Shown here in pieces: positions 14,317 through 23,669 of a stretch of DNA of 64,000 nt. The position numbers and the translations under genes are program-made. The stretch is taken from assembly GCF_017592545.1 (NCBI RefSeq), contig NZ_JAGFOA010000004.1, positions 248,001-312,000 on the forward strand, given 5' to 3'. Origin of the DNA: Microbacterium stercoris. GTDB taxonomy: Bacteria > Actinomycetota > Actinomycetes > Actinomycetales > Microbacteriaceae. The notes below the pieces were generated by a model, which saw only the letters and a program-made list of their open reading frames with translations, was not told the origin of the DNA and searched no databases. The first letter of the stretch is position 1. Every line of letters begins with the position of its first letter.

Positions 14317-16623
14317 ATGGCGACGAGGCCTCCCACCCAGGACATCGACGAGTCGAAGCTGCGTGTCGGCGCGCGCGAGACGAGCGCCGTCGGAGTACCG
14401 GCCGTGGTGCACGCCCTGAAGATCTCGGTCGAGCAGATGGGCCTCGTGCGCAGCGCGCAGACGCTGCTGCGCGTGAACCAGAAGGACGGTTTCGACTGCC
14501 CCGGATGCGCCTGGCCGGAGGAGGATCGCCGGCACACCGCCGAGTTCTGCGAGAACGGCGCCAAGGCTGTCGCCGAGGAGGCGACCCTACGCCGTGTGGA
14601 GCCCGAGTTCTTCGCCCGCCACAGCGTGAGCGAGCTCTCGGAGCACGATGACTACTGGCTCGGCCAGCAGGGCCGGCTCACCACGCCGATGCTGCTCGAT
14701 GAGGGCGGGCCGCACTACCGCCCGATCTCGTGGGACGCGGCTCTCGGGCACATCGCGACCGCCCTGCGAGAGCTCGACGACCCGAACGAGGCCGTGTTCT
14801 ACACCTCGGGGCGCACGTCGAACGAGGCGGCCTTCCTGTATCAGCTGCTGGTGCGCGGCCTCGGCACGAACAACCTGCCCGACTGCTCCAACATGTGCCA
14901 CGAGTCGAGCGGGTCGGCACTGAATCAGACCATCGGCATCGGCAAGGGAACGGTGTCGATCGTCGACATCCACGAGGCCGACCTGCTGATCGTCGCGGGG
15001 CAGAACCCCGGCACGAACCATCCGCGCATGCTGAGCGCGCTCGAGAAGGCCAAGGAGCGGGGCGCGACGATCGTCGCCGTGAACCCCCTGCCGGAGGCGG
15101 GCCTGCTGCAGTTCAAGAACCCGCAGACGCCGAAGGGCGTGCTGCTGGGCGGTACGAAGCTCGCGGACGACTTCGTGCAGATCCGGCTCGGCGGCGACCA
15201 GGCCCTCTTCCAAGCCATCGGAAAGCATCTGCTCGAGGCCGAGGACCGCGAGGGCGGCGTGCTGGATCAGGCCTTCATCCGCGAGCACACCGCGGGCTTC
15301 GCCGACTACGCCGCCCACATCGTCGACATCCCCTGGGTGCAGCTCGAGGAGGCGACCGGCCTCACCGAGCCCCGTCTGCGGGAGATCGCCGAGCTCGCGC
15401 GGCGCTCGAAGGCGACGATCGTGTGCTGGGCCATGGGGCTCACACAGCACAAGCACTCGGTGCCGACGCTGCGCGAGATCGTCAACGTGCTGCTGCTGCA
15501 GGGCCACATCGGTCGCCCGGGGGCGGGCGTCTGCCCGGTGCGCGGCCACTCCAACGTGCAGGGTGATCGCACCGTGGGCATCTACGAGAAGCCCGCCGAG
15601 TCCTTCCTCTCCGCGCTCGACGAAGAGTTCGCGTTCACCTCGCCGCGCGCCCACGGCTACGACACCGTGGAGGCGATCCGCGCCATGCGCGACGGCAAGG
15701 TCAAGGTGTTTATGGGGATGGGGGGCAACTTCGTCAGCGCCACCCCGGACACGCGCGTCGTCGAGCAGGGCATGCGCAACGTCGAACTGACGGTGCAGGT
15801 GTCGACCAAGCTCAACCGCTCGCACGTTGTGCACGGGCGGCGCGCGATCATCCTGCCCACCCTCGGCCGCACCGACCGCGACCGTCGCGCCGGTGTCGAC
15901 CAGCGCGTGAGTGTGGAGGACTCCATGGGCGCCGTGCACGGCTCGCGCGGTCGCCTCGCGCCGCCATCCGACGACCTGCTGAGCGAGGTGGCCATCCTGA
16001 CCCGCCTCTGCGAACTCGTGTTCGCGGATCGGCCGGGCGCTCCGCGTGCCGATTGGCGCGCACTCGAGAGCGACTACGCCGGGATCCGCGCCCACATCTC
16101 ACGCGTGATCCCCGGGTTCGAGGACTACGACAGGCGCATCGACAAGGGCCGTATCTTCTACCTTCCCAACGGACCGCGCGACGAGCGCCGCTTCCCGACG
16201 CACAACGGCAAGGCCAACTTCACGGCCAACGCATTGGAGTACCCGTTCATCCCGGACGGGCGCCTGCTGCTGCAGACCCTGCGCTCGCACGACCAGTACA
16301 ACACCACAATCTACGGCAAGGACGACCGCTACCGCGGCATCCACGACGGGCGTCGCGTGGTGCTGATCAACGCGGCCGACATCGCCGAGTTGGGCTTCGC
16401 CGCGGGCGAGGTGGTCGACCTCGTGTCCGAGTGGCAGGGGCCGACGGGGCTCGAGGAGAGGCGGGCAGAGGCCTTCCGCCTCGTGCCGTACGACACTCCG
16501 CGCCGCAACGCCGCGGCGTACTATCCGGAGACCAACGTGTTGGTGCCCCTTGACTCGACCGCCGACGTGAGCGGCACACCGACATCCAAGGCGGTTGTGG
16601 TGCGCCTGGAGAAGCGGGTCTGA
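14317..16623 (+). CDS. FdhF/YdeP family molybdopterin oxidoreductase
   Basis: A 768-residue molybdopterin-guanine-dinucleotide enzyme related to formate dehydrogenase alpha subunits, of the YdeP branch whose physiological reaction is unsettled. The N-terminal CPGCAWPEE (residues 66-74) is the branch signature. C194 in SNMCHESSG occupies the position of the metal-ligating Cys/Sec of formate dehydrogenase. Cofactor-binding blocks include [11 protein letters not shown] and the C-terminal [10 protein letters not shown] region. A -10 TAGCCT (14290-14295) and ribosome site AAAGAGG support the ATG. It overlaps fdhD by one base, the expected partner for cofactor sulfuration. No FdhB or FdhC subunit gene is present. 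Confidence 0.9.
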   Translation: MATRPPTQDIDESKLRVGARETSAVGVPAVVHALKISVEQMGLVRSAQTLLRVNQKDGFDCPGCAWPEEDRRHTAEFCENGAKAVAEEATLRRVEPEFFARHSVSELSEHDDYWLGQQGRLTTPMLLDEGGPHYRPISWDAALGHIATALRELDDPNEAVFYTSGRTSNEAAFLYQLLVRGLGTNNLPDCSNMCHESSGSALNQTIGIGKGTVSIVDIHEADLLIVAGQNPGTNHPRMLSALEKAKERGATIVAVNPLPEAGLLQFKNPQTPKGVLLGGTKLADDFVQIRLGGDQALFQAIGKHLLEAEDREGGVLDQAFIREHTAGFADYAAHIVDIPWVQLEEATGLTEPRLREIAELARRSKATIVCWAMGLTQHKHSVPTLREIVNVLLLQGHIGRPGAGVCPVRGHSNVQGDRTVGIYEKPAESFLSALDEEFAFTSPRAHGYDTVEAIRAMRDGKVKVFMGMGGNFVSATPDTRVVEQGMRNVELTVQVSTKLNRSHVVHGRRAIILPTLGRTDRDRRAGVDQRVSVEDSMGAVHGSRGRLAPPSDDLLSEVAILTRLCELVFADRPGAPRADWRALESDYAGIRAHISRVIPGFEDYDRRIDKGRIFYLPNGPRDERRFPTHNGKANFTANALEYPFIPDGRLLLQTLRSHDQYNTTIYGKDDRYRGIHDGRRVVLINAADIAELGFAAGEVVDLVSEWQGPTGLEERRAEAFRLVPYDTPRRNAAAYYPETNVLVPLDSTADVSGTPTSKAVVVRLEKRV

Positions 16624-17483
16624 TGGGCCGGATCGTCCAGCGTCGCCCCGTCGTCCGGATCTCGCTGTCGGGCGTGACATCACGCCGCCCGGATGCCCTC
16701 GCGGTCGAGGAGCCCCTCGAGATCCGCGTGGCGGGTGAGCCCCTGTCGGTGACGATGCGCACCCCGGGGCACGACGTGGAGCTGGCGGCCGGTTTCCTCG
16801 TCTCGGAGGGCGTGGTGCACCGCGGGAGCGACTTCCGCTCTGCGATCCACTGCGGAGGGCCGGGCACCGGCGGCGCCGAGAACACCTACAACGTGCTCGA
16901 CGTAGCCCTGGCCCCGGGTGTGCCGGCTCCGGCTCCGCGAAACTTCTACACGACCTCCTCGTGCGGGGTATGCGGCACGGCGAGCATCGAGGCGGTGCAG
17001 AAGACCACGTCCCATTCGGCCTCGGACGATCCGATCCGCGTTCCCGCCGAGATGCTCGCGACCTTTCCGGACATCCTGCGGGCCCATCAGGCCGTCTTCG
17101 ACAAGACCGGCGGACTGCACGCGGCGGGCCTGTTCGACGCCGCCACGGGCGAGCTCGTTGTGGTGCGTGAGGACGTGGGGCGTCACAACGCCGTCGACAA
17201 GGTCGTCGGGTGGGCCGTCACGAACGATCTCTTGCCCCTGCGTGGCCACGTGCTGATGGTGTCGGGGCGCGCGAGCTTCGAGCTCGTGCAGAAGGCCGCC
17301 ATGGCGGGCATCCCCGTGCTCGCGGCCGTGTCCGCGCCGTCGTCGCTAGCGGTTGAGCTGGCCGAGCAGCAGGGCATCACGCTCGTCGGCTTCCTGCGGG
17401 GAGCCTCGATGAACCTCTACGCCGGCGCCGAGCGGGTTGTGGTGCCCGTCGCCCCCACGGCGATGGAGCAGGTCACACGCTGA
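16623..17483 (+). CDS. fdhD: Formate dehydrogenase accessory sulfurtransferase FdhD
   Basis: A 286-residue sulfurtransferase that passes sulfur from a cysteine desulfurase to bis-MGD and so activates the oxidoreductase encoded just upstream. The active-site motif is TSSCGVCGT with C114 and C117. [16 protein letters not shown] and [33 protein letters not shown] blocks are diagnostic. The ATG shares one base with the preceding TGA (TGATG), so the pair is co-transcribed and coupled. The gene is convergent with the FUSC gene 27 bases further on, and no strong terminator is visible there. Confidence 0.95.
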   Translation: MGRIVQRRPVVRISLSGVTSRRPDALAVEEPLEIRVAGEPLSVTMRTPGHDVELAAGFLVSEGVVHRGSDFRSAIHCGGPGTGGAENTYNVLDVALAPGVPAPAPRNFYTTSSCGVCGTASIEAVQKTTSHSASDDPIRVPAEMLATFPDILRAHQAVFDKTGGLHAAGLFDAATGELVVVREDVGRHNAVDKVVGWAVTNDLLPLRGHVLMVSGRASFELVQKAAMAGIPVLAAVSAPSSLAVELAEQQGITLVGFLRGASMNLYAGAERVVVPVAPTAMEQVTR

Positions 17484-17510
17484 AGGCGAGAAGAGGCCGG
17501 ATCCGGTGAC

Positions 17511-18596
17511 TCACACGAACGGGCGGCTCGCGTCGATCATCCGGCGCAGGCACACGGCGGCCGTGAGCTCGGACGCGACATCCGAGGGCACGGCGGTGGG
17601 ACCCGTCGCGGTCGGCGCCGCATCGAGCACCGCGGTGTAGTCCGCGAGGGCCTGGTCGGCGGCGCGCAGCAGCTCGGCGGCGCGCTCGGTGCCCGCGGGC
17701 TCGGCGACGAGCTCGGCCACCGCATGGATCGCGGCCGTGAGCGGCTTGAGGGCGCGCTCGGGCGAGGTGCCCTCTTCGTCTGCCCGGGCGAGCACGTCGG
17801 CGAGGTCGCGGACCGAGAACACCGTGCGCTCGAGGGCATGCAGACGTCGGCTGTTGAGGTCGCGCTCTTCGATGTGCCCGCGAGCACGAGGGTTCGCCCG
17901 GCTGCTCTCGTGCGCGTCCTCGACCGCCTGCGTGACCTCCTCGACGGTGGTGCGCAGATCCGAGACGATCCCGGCTAACTGGTCCGAGCTGATCCGGTGC
18001 TGCGCCACCGCGTCGGCCACATCGTGCAGGTGCCCCGCCACCGCGTCCCGTAGATGAGACAGCCGGGCGGCGGCCTGCCGCAGATACAGCGGAGGAAACA
18101 GCACGAGGTTCACCAGCAGCCCGACGGCGACGCCGAAGGCCATCGTCACGATGTAGGAGAGCGAGAACTCCTCGGGGGTCGCACCTCCCAGCAGCAGCAC
18201 GAACAAGCCGGCCATCGCGACCCAGTCGCGACCCGCGCCGAGCGATGCGATGCCGCCGAGCCAGACGCCGACGCCGACCACGAGAGCCAGGGCGACGATT
18301 CCCGGCGCGCCGAGCCAGGTGACCGCGATGCCGCCGAAGCCCAGCGCGATGCCGACGGCGAGCCCCACCAGCGTCTGCATTCCCGAGCGCGCGGAACCCG
18401 CGAGCGTGGGGTACATGCTCACGAGCACACCGAGCGGCGCGTAGTACGAGTAGTCGTCCTCTGCGAGCGGCACGTAGGGCGCCAGGTACCACGCGAGGGC
18501 GGCGGCGATGGCCGTGCGCAGGGCGAGAGCGATCCGCGGGCCCTCGAGCAGGCCGCGCAGACGGGGGAGCCGGATCCGCCGGGCCGTCATCCGCAT
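17511..18596 (-). CDS. FUSC/aromatic acid exporter family membrane protein
   Basis: A 361-residue inner-membrane protein. About six hydrophobic helices fill residues 20-165 (ALRTAIAAALAWYLAP, GMQTLVGLAVGIALGFGG, YIVTMAFGVAVGLLVNLVLF). A long cytoplasmic helical domain follows (about 170-350). This is the ArAE/FUSC layout, and relatives export aromatic acids or other small organics; no substrate can be assigned here. The ATG lies ten bases after the stop of the HAD hydrolase gene, suggesting one operon. A second in-frame ATG two codons on is an alternative start. Confidence 0.82.
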   Translation of the reverse strand: MRMTARRIRLPRLRGLLEGPRIALALRTAIAAALAWYLAPYVPLAEDDYSYYAPLGVLVSMYPTLAGSARSGMQTLVGLAVGIALGFGGIAVTWLGAPGIVALALVVGVGVWLGGIASLGAGRDWVAMAGLFVLLLGGATPEEFSLSYIVTMAFGVAVGLLVNLVLFPPLYLRQAAARLSHLRDAVAGHLHDVADAVAQHRISSDQLAGIVSDLRTTVEEVTQAVEDAHESSRANPRARGHIEERDLNSRRLHALERTVFSVRDLADVLARADEEGTSPERALKPLTAAIHAVAELVAEPAGTERAAELLRAADQALADYTAVLDAAPTATGPTAVPSDVASELTAAVCLRRMIDASRPFV

Positions 18597-18606
18597 GCGC
18601 TCCGGT

Positions 18607-19443
18607 TCAGACCGCCAGCTCCGCGCGCCAACGCGTGAGGTAGGCCGCGGTGATGTCGTCTTCGGCGTGGTTCTCGCCGAAGGTCGGCACCTCGCGCAGC
18701 ACTGGGAAGGCGGTTTCGCGGTCCGCTCCCGAGGGGCGCACGTCGAGGTGGGTGGCCTCGTAGCCGTTGTCGTGCAGCCAGGCAGCCATGTCGTAGTCGC
18801 CGTTCGAGTCGCCGGCGGTGAACCAGCGGTGCGGCACCTCCATCCGCTCGGTGACGAGAGCGATGGCGCGCTCGGCGCCGCGGGCCTTGCCGGCCGCGCG
18901 GTGCTCGAGATCGATCGAGATGATCGTCGGCACCGTGTAGAAGCTGTCCTGCAGGCCGAGCCGGGCGATGGCGTCGTCGAGCTGCGCGGTGACCTCGGGC
19001 TGGCGGGCGAGGTAATCGGCGTTCGTGACGTCGAGGTTCTGCTCGAGGGACACCATCGTGCGCTTCGTGTCGTCCCAGAACATGAGGTCGAGGTGCTGGT
19101 CGTTGATCTCCCGGCACAGGGCGGTGAGCTCAGCGGGCACGGCGATGGTCTCGTCGATCTGCAGCTCGCCGATCTCGCCGTCGGTCACCGAGAACCACGT
19201 GGCGCCCTTCTCGCCGATGCCCCAGACCGGCGCATCGCCGGCGAGGCCGGCCTCGACGAGCCCGGGGATGACCTGCTCCGCGAGGAACCGATCCGACCGG
19301 CCCGTGTTGAAGACGACGGGGCAGCCGGCGTTCGCGATCGCGACGAGATCGGCCGCGATCGAGGGCACGCGCAGCGAGCGCGTGACGGTGCTGGCCAGGG
19401 GGCCGTCGACGTCGAGGAGCAGGCCGAAAGCGGGGGAGGTCAT
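18607..19443 (-). CDS. HAD-IIB family phosphatase
   Basis: A 278-residue haloacid-dehalogenase-superfamily hydrolase of the Cof/sucrose-phosphatase/mannosyl-phosphoglycerate-phosphatase type. Motif I is LLLDVDGPLAS (D11 nucleophile, D13 acid/base), with Pro where many members have Thr. Motif II is VVFNTGRS, and motif IV is GDSNGDYDMAAWL. A C2 cap lies between. Substrate, probably a phosphosugar, is not identifiable. Upstream member of a pair with the FUSC exporter. Confidence 0.82.
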   Translation of the reverse strand: MTSPAFGLLLDVDGPLASTVTRSLRVPSIAADLVAIANAGCPVVFNTGRSDRFLAEQVIPGLVEAGLAGDAPVWGIGEKGATWFSVTDGEIGELQIDETIAVPAELTALCREINDQHLDLMFWDDTKRTMVSLEQNLDVTNADYLARQPEVTAQLDDAIARLGLQDSFYTVPTIISIDLEHRAAGKARGAERAIALVTERMEVPHRWFTAGDSNGDYDMAAWLHDNGYEATHLDVRPSGADRETAFPVLREVPTFGENHAEDDITAAYLTRWRAELAV

Positions 19444-19541
19444 GCCTCTATCCTGTCCGACCTGGCGCCGTCGTGCGCACAGCCTCGGGCGACGGTGAGA
19501 GAACTCGCCGCGGATACGGAGGGTCCCGCGCCGCGGATGGG

Positions 19542-20393
19542 TCAGTCCTCGAGCGCGGCCCGGGCCTCGTCAAGCGCCGCGCGGGCGGCGCTCGAGGTGT
19601 CGTCCGCCTCCTCCACGCGCGCGGCGAGTCCCCGCAGCTTGTCCTCAGCGGCGTTGATGGTGTGCTCCGCCTCCGCCGTCTGTCTGCGCAGTTCGTCGAG
19701 GCGCGAGCGTGCGTCGTCACGCTGATGCTCGAGGTCGGCGACCTGCCTGTGCACGGTCTCCTGCTCACGCTCCGCGCGCTCGAGGTCCTTCTCCGCCGCG
19801 CGCACGGCCCGCTCCGCATTGCGACGGGCACGTCGTGCCGCGAGCTCGTCGACCTGCGGCTCGCGCGCGGACGATCCGTCGGGGGCGGGGCCGGCCACCG
19901 CACCATCGAGATCGACGGGGTCGAAGCCCACGACCTCGAGCCCGCGGATGAGTCGCCCCGAGGTCACGGCGGCGGCGGCGTTCGCGTCGGCCATCGCCGC
20001 CTGAAGCGTCTGCGACACCTCGTCGAGAACCGACGACGGGGCGTTGACGCCCCTCGCCTCGGCGAGGGCGGCGCCCTCCCGGGCCAACGCCGCGGTGAGC
20101 GCGCGGCGGTCTCGGGTGAGCTGGGTGAGGGTGGCGGCATCCAGATCCTGCTGCGCATCCCGCAGCTCGGCACCGAGCTCCAGCACCTCCCCGAGTCGCG
20201 CGGCGCGATGGCGCACCAGCTGCCCCACGATCCACGCTGCCGCGGAGGCGCGCTTGAGCGCTGTGATGCGCGTGGCGAGGGCCGGGTCGTCGCTCTTGGC
20301 GGCCTTGGCCCGTGCGTTGCGCTCGGCGGTGAACGACGCAGGCGCGAGGTCATACAGCTCCCAGGCGACGTCGACGAGCGGATCGGATGCCAT
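19542..20393 (-). CDS. Coiled-coil protein of unknown function
   Basis: A 283-residue soluble protein not recognised as a characterised family. The N-terminal 150 residues are helical and Ala-rich (YDLAPASFTAERNARAKAAK, LKRASAAAWIVGQLVRHR). Residues 190-275 are a heptad-rich charged coiled coil. Similar actinobacterial proteins are sometimes labelled transposase, but no DDE or HTH features are visible. The ATG at 20393 is preferred over a GTG six codons upstream, because AGGA lies seven bases before it. It is divergent from the interrupted DUF2809 gene. Confidence 0.65.
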   Translation of the reverse strand: MASDPLVDVAWELYDLAPASFTAERNARAKAAKSDDPALATRITALKRASAAAWIVGQLVRHRAARLGEVLELGAELRDAQQDLDAATLTQLTRDRRALTAALAREGAALAEARGVNAPSSVLDEVSQTLQAAMADANAAAAVTSGRLIRGLEVVGFDPVDLDGAVAGPAPDGSSAREPQVDELAARRARRNAERAVRAAEKDLERAEREQETVHRQVADLEHQRDDARSRLDELRRQTAEAEHTINAAEDKLRGLAARVEEADDTSSAARAALDEARAALED

Positions 20394-20422
20394 ACGCCGA
20401 TCCTGCCGCACGGCGTGTCCGC

Positions 20423-20428
20423 TAGGGT
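20423..20428 (+). promoter_or_regulatory. -10 box of leaderless promoter (DUF2809 gene)
   Basis: TAGGGT ends six bases before the GTG at 20435, placing the predicted transcription start on the start codon. Confidence 0.45.
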
Positions 20429-20434
20429 CGCGAC

Positions 20435-20848
20435 GTGCGCCCGGATCCGTCCTCGTCCCGTTCTCGACGGGCCGCCGTGGTGGCCGCGGCGATCCTCGTC
20501 GTCGCGGCCGGTCTCGCCGTGAGCGAGCTCGCCCCCGCCGGTTTCCTCTCCGACGCTGCGGGCGACGCGCTCTACGCCGCCCTGATCTATCTGCTCGCCG
20601 CGTTCCTCGTTCCGCGTGCCGCCCCGTGGAAGCCGGCGGCCGGCGCGCTCGCGTGGTGCACGGCGATCGAGCTCTTCCAACTCACCGGGCTGCCCGAGGT
20701 CTAGGGCGCGGCCTGGCGCCCGCTGATGCTGGTCTTCGGCAACGTCTTCGCTGTCACGGACCTGCTCTTCTACGCGCTCGGAGTCGCGGTGGCCTGTGCG
20801 GTCGACGCGGCTGTCGGCGTGCGCAGACGAGGAGAGATCCGCTCCTGA
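20435..20848 (+). pseudogene. DUF2809-like small membrane protein, interrupted by in-frame TAG
   Basis: The frame from GTG 20435 encodes an 89-residue hydrophobic protein ending at TAG 20702-20704, directly after IELFQLTGLPEV, a family-like IEL-Q-TG motif. Past the stop, the same frame stays open for 47 more codons to TGA 20846-20848. It encodes GAAWRPLMLVFGNVFAVTDLLFYALGV-type sequence, the expected last part of DUF2809 proteins. One base change (for example GAG to TAG) would therefore explain the break. Nonsense mutation, sequencing error, or rarely readthrough could apply. The family is an integral membrane protein of unknown function, usually about 130 residues. Confidence 0.75.
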
Positions 20849-20895
20849 GGAGAGGATCAGGCCAGCGGATCCGGGAGTCGGGATATCTCCTCACG

Positions 20896-20937
20896 AAGCG
20901 GCGCCAAGCGGCGCCAGTCGTCGCCAAGCGGCGCCAG
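20896..20937. repeat. Short direct repeats (AAGCGGCGCC x3)
   Basis: AAGCGGCGCC occurs at 20896, 20906 and 20926 in the intergenic stretch downstream of the interrupted gene. The copies are imperfectly spaced and probably arose by slippage. Confidence 0.5.
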
Positions 20938-20954
20938 CGGCGCGAGGGACGCGA

Positions 20955-20988
20955 CCGCGCCCGCCCGGACGGATCCGGACGGGCGCGG
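20955..20988 (-). terminator. Probable terminator of the first opp operon
   Basis: CCGCGCCCG (20955-20963) and CGGGCGCGG (20980-20988) are perfect inverted repeats 12 bases beyond the fused ATPase stop. There is no U-run, as is common in high-GC actinobacteria. Confidence 0.5.
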
Positions 20989-20999
20989 CGAGCGTAACG

Positions 21000-22643
21000 T
21001 CAGGCGCGCGCGGCGCGACGGGCGGCCTGCTCGACCGGATCCGGCACCGGCAGCGACGCGATGAGGCGGCGCGTGTAGTCGTCCTGCGGGTTGCCGAGCA
21101 CCTCAGCGGTGGCGCCCGAAGCCGCGATGCGCCCCTGGTGCAGCACGACCACCCGGTGTGCGAGCAGATCCACGACCGCGAGATCGTGCGTGATGAACAG
21201 CGCCGCGAACCCGAAGCGCTCCTGCAGCTCGGTGAACAGGTCGAGCACCTTCGCCTGCACCGACACGTCGAGCGCCGAGGTCGGCTCGTCCGCGATGAGC
21301 AGCTTCGGATCGAGCGCGAGAGCGCGTGCCAGCGACGCGCGCTGTCGCTGCCCGCCCGAGAGCTCGTGCGGGAAGCGATCGCCGAAGGCCTTCGGCAGCT
21401 GCACCGCCTCGAGCAGCTCGTCGACCCGGTCACGGGCCTCGGCGGCGTTGCGCGCCAGTCCGTGAACGATCAGCGGCTCGGCCACGCACTGCGCGATGGT
21501 CAGCAGCGGATTGAAGCTCGACGCCGGATCCTGGAACACGAACCCGAGATCGCGGCGCTTCGCCCGGAACTCGCGCTCCCTCATGCCGCGCATCTCGTGG
21601 CCGAGCACCCTCAGCGATCCGCCTGTCACGGGCGCGAGGCCCGCGATCGCACGGCCGATGGTGGTCTTGCCCGATCCGGACTCGCCGACCAGACCCAGCA
21701 CCTCGCCGGGCCGGATCTCGAAGTCGACCGCCTGTACGGCTTTGAAGGCCTTCTTGCCCAGACGCCCCGGGTACTCGATCTCGAGCCCCGTGGCCGCGAC
21801 GACGGGTTCCGCCGACGCGTCTCCGGTGAACGGGCGGTCCGCGATCTCCAGCCGTGGCACGGCGCCGAGCAGTCTCTTCGTGTACTCGTGCTGAGGAGCC
21901 GCGAACAGCTGGGTCGCCGGAGCCGTCTCGACGATGTCGCCGAGGTACATCACGGCCACGCGGTCGGCCAGGTCGGCGACCACGCCCATGTTGTGCGTGA
22001 TGAGCAGGATCGCCGTGCCGAACTCGTCGCGCGCCAGGCGCAGCAGGTCCAGGATCTCCGCCTGGACGGTGACATCCAGCGCGGTCGTCGGCTCGTCCGC
22101 GATGATGACCGCCGGCTCGAGCGCGAGTGCCTGCGCGATGACGATGCGCTGCTTCTGGCCACCCGAGAACTGGTGCGGGTAGTCGTCCACGCGCTTCTCG
22201 GGCTCGGGGATGCCGACCTTGCGCAGGATCTCGATCGCTTTCGTGCGTGCGTCGCGCTTCGAGATGCTGCTGTGTGCGCGCAGGCCCTCCGCGATCTGCC
22301 ATCCCACGGTGAACACTGGGTTGAGCGCCGTCATGGGCTCCTGGAAGATCATGGCCGCCTCGCTGCCGCGCAGCTCCCGCAGGCGCGGGCCCGTGAGCGG
22401 AACGATGTCGGTGCCGTTGAGCACCACGGCGCCCTCGATGCGAGCGGTCTCGGGCAGCAGGCCCAGGATCGTGCGCGCCGTGACGGTCTTGCCCGATCCG
22501 GACTCGCCGACGACCGCGAGCACCTCGCCCGGACGCACGTCCAGGTCGATGCCCTTGACCGCCGCGACGTCGCCGCCGTCGGTGGCGAAGGTGATCCGCA
22601 GATCCCGGATGTCGACGGCGAGCTTGCCGGTGTCGATGCTCAT
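21000..22643 (-). CDS. Oligopeptide ABC transporter, fused ATP-binding protein (OppD-OppF/DppD-DppF)
   Basis: A 547-residue cytoplasmic protein with two complete ABC ATPase domains. The first has Walker A GESGSGKT near residue 40 and signature FSGGQKQRI near 165. The second has Walker A GESGSGKT near 315 and signature LSGGQRQRA near 430. Each domain is followed by a DEPTTALDV / DEPTSALDV Walker B. Separate dppD and dppF are usual, and fusion is common in actinobacteria. Its ATG shares one base with the permease stop (TGATG). I chose 22643 over the longer frame because the upstream part is antisense noise. It energises the peptide importer encoded upstream. Confidence 0.92.
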   Translation of the reverse strand: MSIDTGKLAVDIRDLRITFATDGGDVAAVKGIDLDVRPGEVLAVVGESGSGKTVTARTILGLLPETARIEGAVVLNGTDIVPLTGPRLRELRGSEAAMIFQEPMTALNPVFTVGWQIAEGLRAHSSISKRDARTKAIEILRKVGIPEPEKRVDDYPHQFSGGQKQRIVIAQALALEPAVIIADEPTTALDVTVQAEILDLLRLARDEFGTAILLITHNMGVVADLADRVAVMYLGDIVETAPATQLFAAPQHEYTKRLLGAVPRLEIADRPFTGDASAEPVVAATGLEIEYPGRLGKKAFKAVQAVDFEIRPGEVLGLVGESGSGKTTIGRAIAGLAPVTGGSLRVLGHEMRGMREREFRAKRRDLGFVFQDPASSFNPLLTIAQCVAEPLIVHGLARNAAEARDRVDELLEAVQLPKAFGDRFPHELSGGQRQRASLARALALDPKLLIADEPTSALDVSVQAKVLDLFTELQERFGFAALFITHDLAVVDLLAHRVVVLHQGRIAASGATAEVLGNPQDDYTRRLIASLPVPDPVEQAARRAARA

Positions 22644-23668
22644 CACAGCACCTCTCCCATGTCCTGTCGGGCGATCGGCGTGGTCGCCGCGGCGGCGTCG
22701 GCCGGAGTGGTCGCCTTGGCGCGCCGGCGTGTGCGCAGACGCGGGTCGGCGAGGTCGTTGAGGCTCTCGCCCACCAGGGTGATGCCCAGCACCACGAGCA
22801 CGATGGCCGCGCCGGGGAAGACCGACGTCCACCAGATGCCGCTCGTGACGTCGGCGATGGACCGGTTGAGGTCGTAGCCCCACTCCGCCGCCTTGGTGGG
22901 CTGGATGCCGAAGCCGAGGAACCCGAGCCCTGCGAGCGTGAGGATCGCCTCGGACGCGTTGAGCGTGAAGATCAGCGGCAGGATGCGGGTCGCGTTGCGC
23001 AGCACGTGACGGAACATCACACGACCCGTCGAGGCGCCGATCACCTGAGCGGACTCCACGAAGGCCTCGGCCTTGATCCGGATCGTCTCGGCGCGGATTA
23101 CCCGGAAGTACTGCGGGATGAAGACCACGGTGATCGAGATGGAGGCGGCGAGCACACCGCCGAACAGATCGGACTGGCCGCCCGTGATGACGATGGCCGC
23201 GACGATCGCGAGCAGCAGGGTCGGGAAGGCGAACACGGCATCCGCGATGACGACGAGCACGCGGTCGATCCAGCCGCCGAAGTAGCCGGAGACCAGACCC
23301 AGCAGGATGCCCGCGAAGATCGACAGGACGACCGCGATCACGATGACGAGCAGCGCCGTCTGCGTTCCCCAGATCACTCGGGAGAGCACGTCGAAGCCGC
23401 CGACGGTCGTGCCCAGCAGATGGTCGCCGCTCGGAGGCTGCTGTGCGCCGAAGCGCTCACCGCCCGCCTGGAGCTGAGCGAAACCGTACGGGGCCAGCAG
23501 CGGGGCGAAGAGCGCGGTCACGAGGAACACACCGCAGATCACCAGACCCGCGGTGAGCATTCCTCGCTGCAGTCCGACCGACTGGCGGTACTGGTGGACG
23601 ATGGGCAGGCGCCGCAGGAGCGCGCGCACCTTGCCGCCGGTGGTGGGGGCGTCGGTGGTGGTGGTCAT
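22643..23668 (-). CDS. Oligopeptide ABC transporter permease (OppC/DppC type)
   Basis: A 341-residue inner-membrane permease. A cytoplasmic N-terminus is followed by a first helix (TAGLVICGVFLVTALFAPLLAPYG), then a BPD_transp_1 domain with five helices. The ATPase-contact EAA loop resembles EAFVESAQVIGASTGRVMFRHVLRN. The C-terminal tail is unusually long and rich in Ala and Arg. It pairs with the OppB-type permease one base upstream, and its stop overlaps the ATPase start. Confidence 0.92.
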   Translation of the reverse strand: MTTTTDAPTTGGKVRALLRRLPIVHQYRQSVGLQRGMLTAGLVICGVFLVTALFAPLLAPYGFAQLQAGGERFGAQQPPSGDHLLGTTVGGFDVLSRVIWGTQTALLVIVIAVVLSIFAGILLGLVSGYFGGWIDRVLVVIADAVFAFPTLLLAIVAAIVITGGQSDLFGGVLAASISITVVFIPQYFRVIRAETIRIKAEAFVESAQVIGASTGRVMFRHVLRNATRILPLIFTLNASEAILTLAGLGFLGFGIQPTKAAEWGYDLNRSIADVTSGIWWTSVFPGAAIVLVVLGITLVGESLNDLADPRLRTRRRAKATTPADAAAATTPIARQDMGEVL

Positions 23669-23669
23669 G

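Noticed and set aside
12709..14535. A 608-residue minus-strand frame covering the AIM24 gene and the split-barrel gene
   Set aside because: Only the last 177 codons resemble a protein family. The rest is antisense to AIM24, so I annotated 12709-13242.
17484..17510. Terminator between fdhD and the FUSC gene
   Set aside because: Only a short CCGGATCCGG palindrome without a loop is present, which is too weak to call.
19542..20393. Transposase annotation for the coiled-coil protein
   Set aside because: Neither DDE residues, a helix-turn-helix nor flanking inverted repeats are visible; the coiled coil alone explains weak similarity.
17490..20880. Recurring CGGATCCG palindromes as a dispersed repeat family
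   Set aside because: They occur inside and outside genes at frequencies explained by codon use (GATCC, CGGATC) and have no shared flanks.
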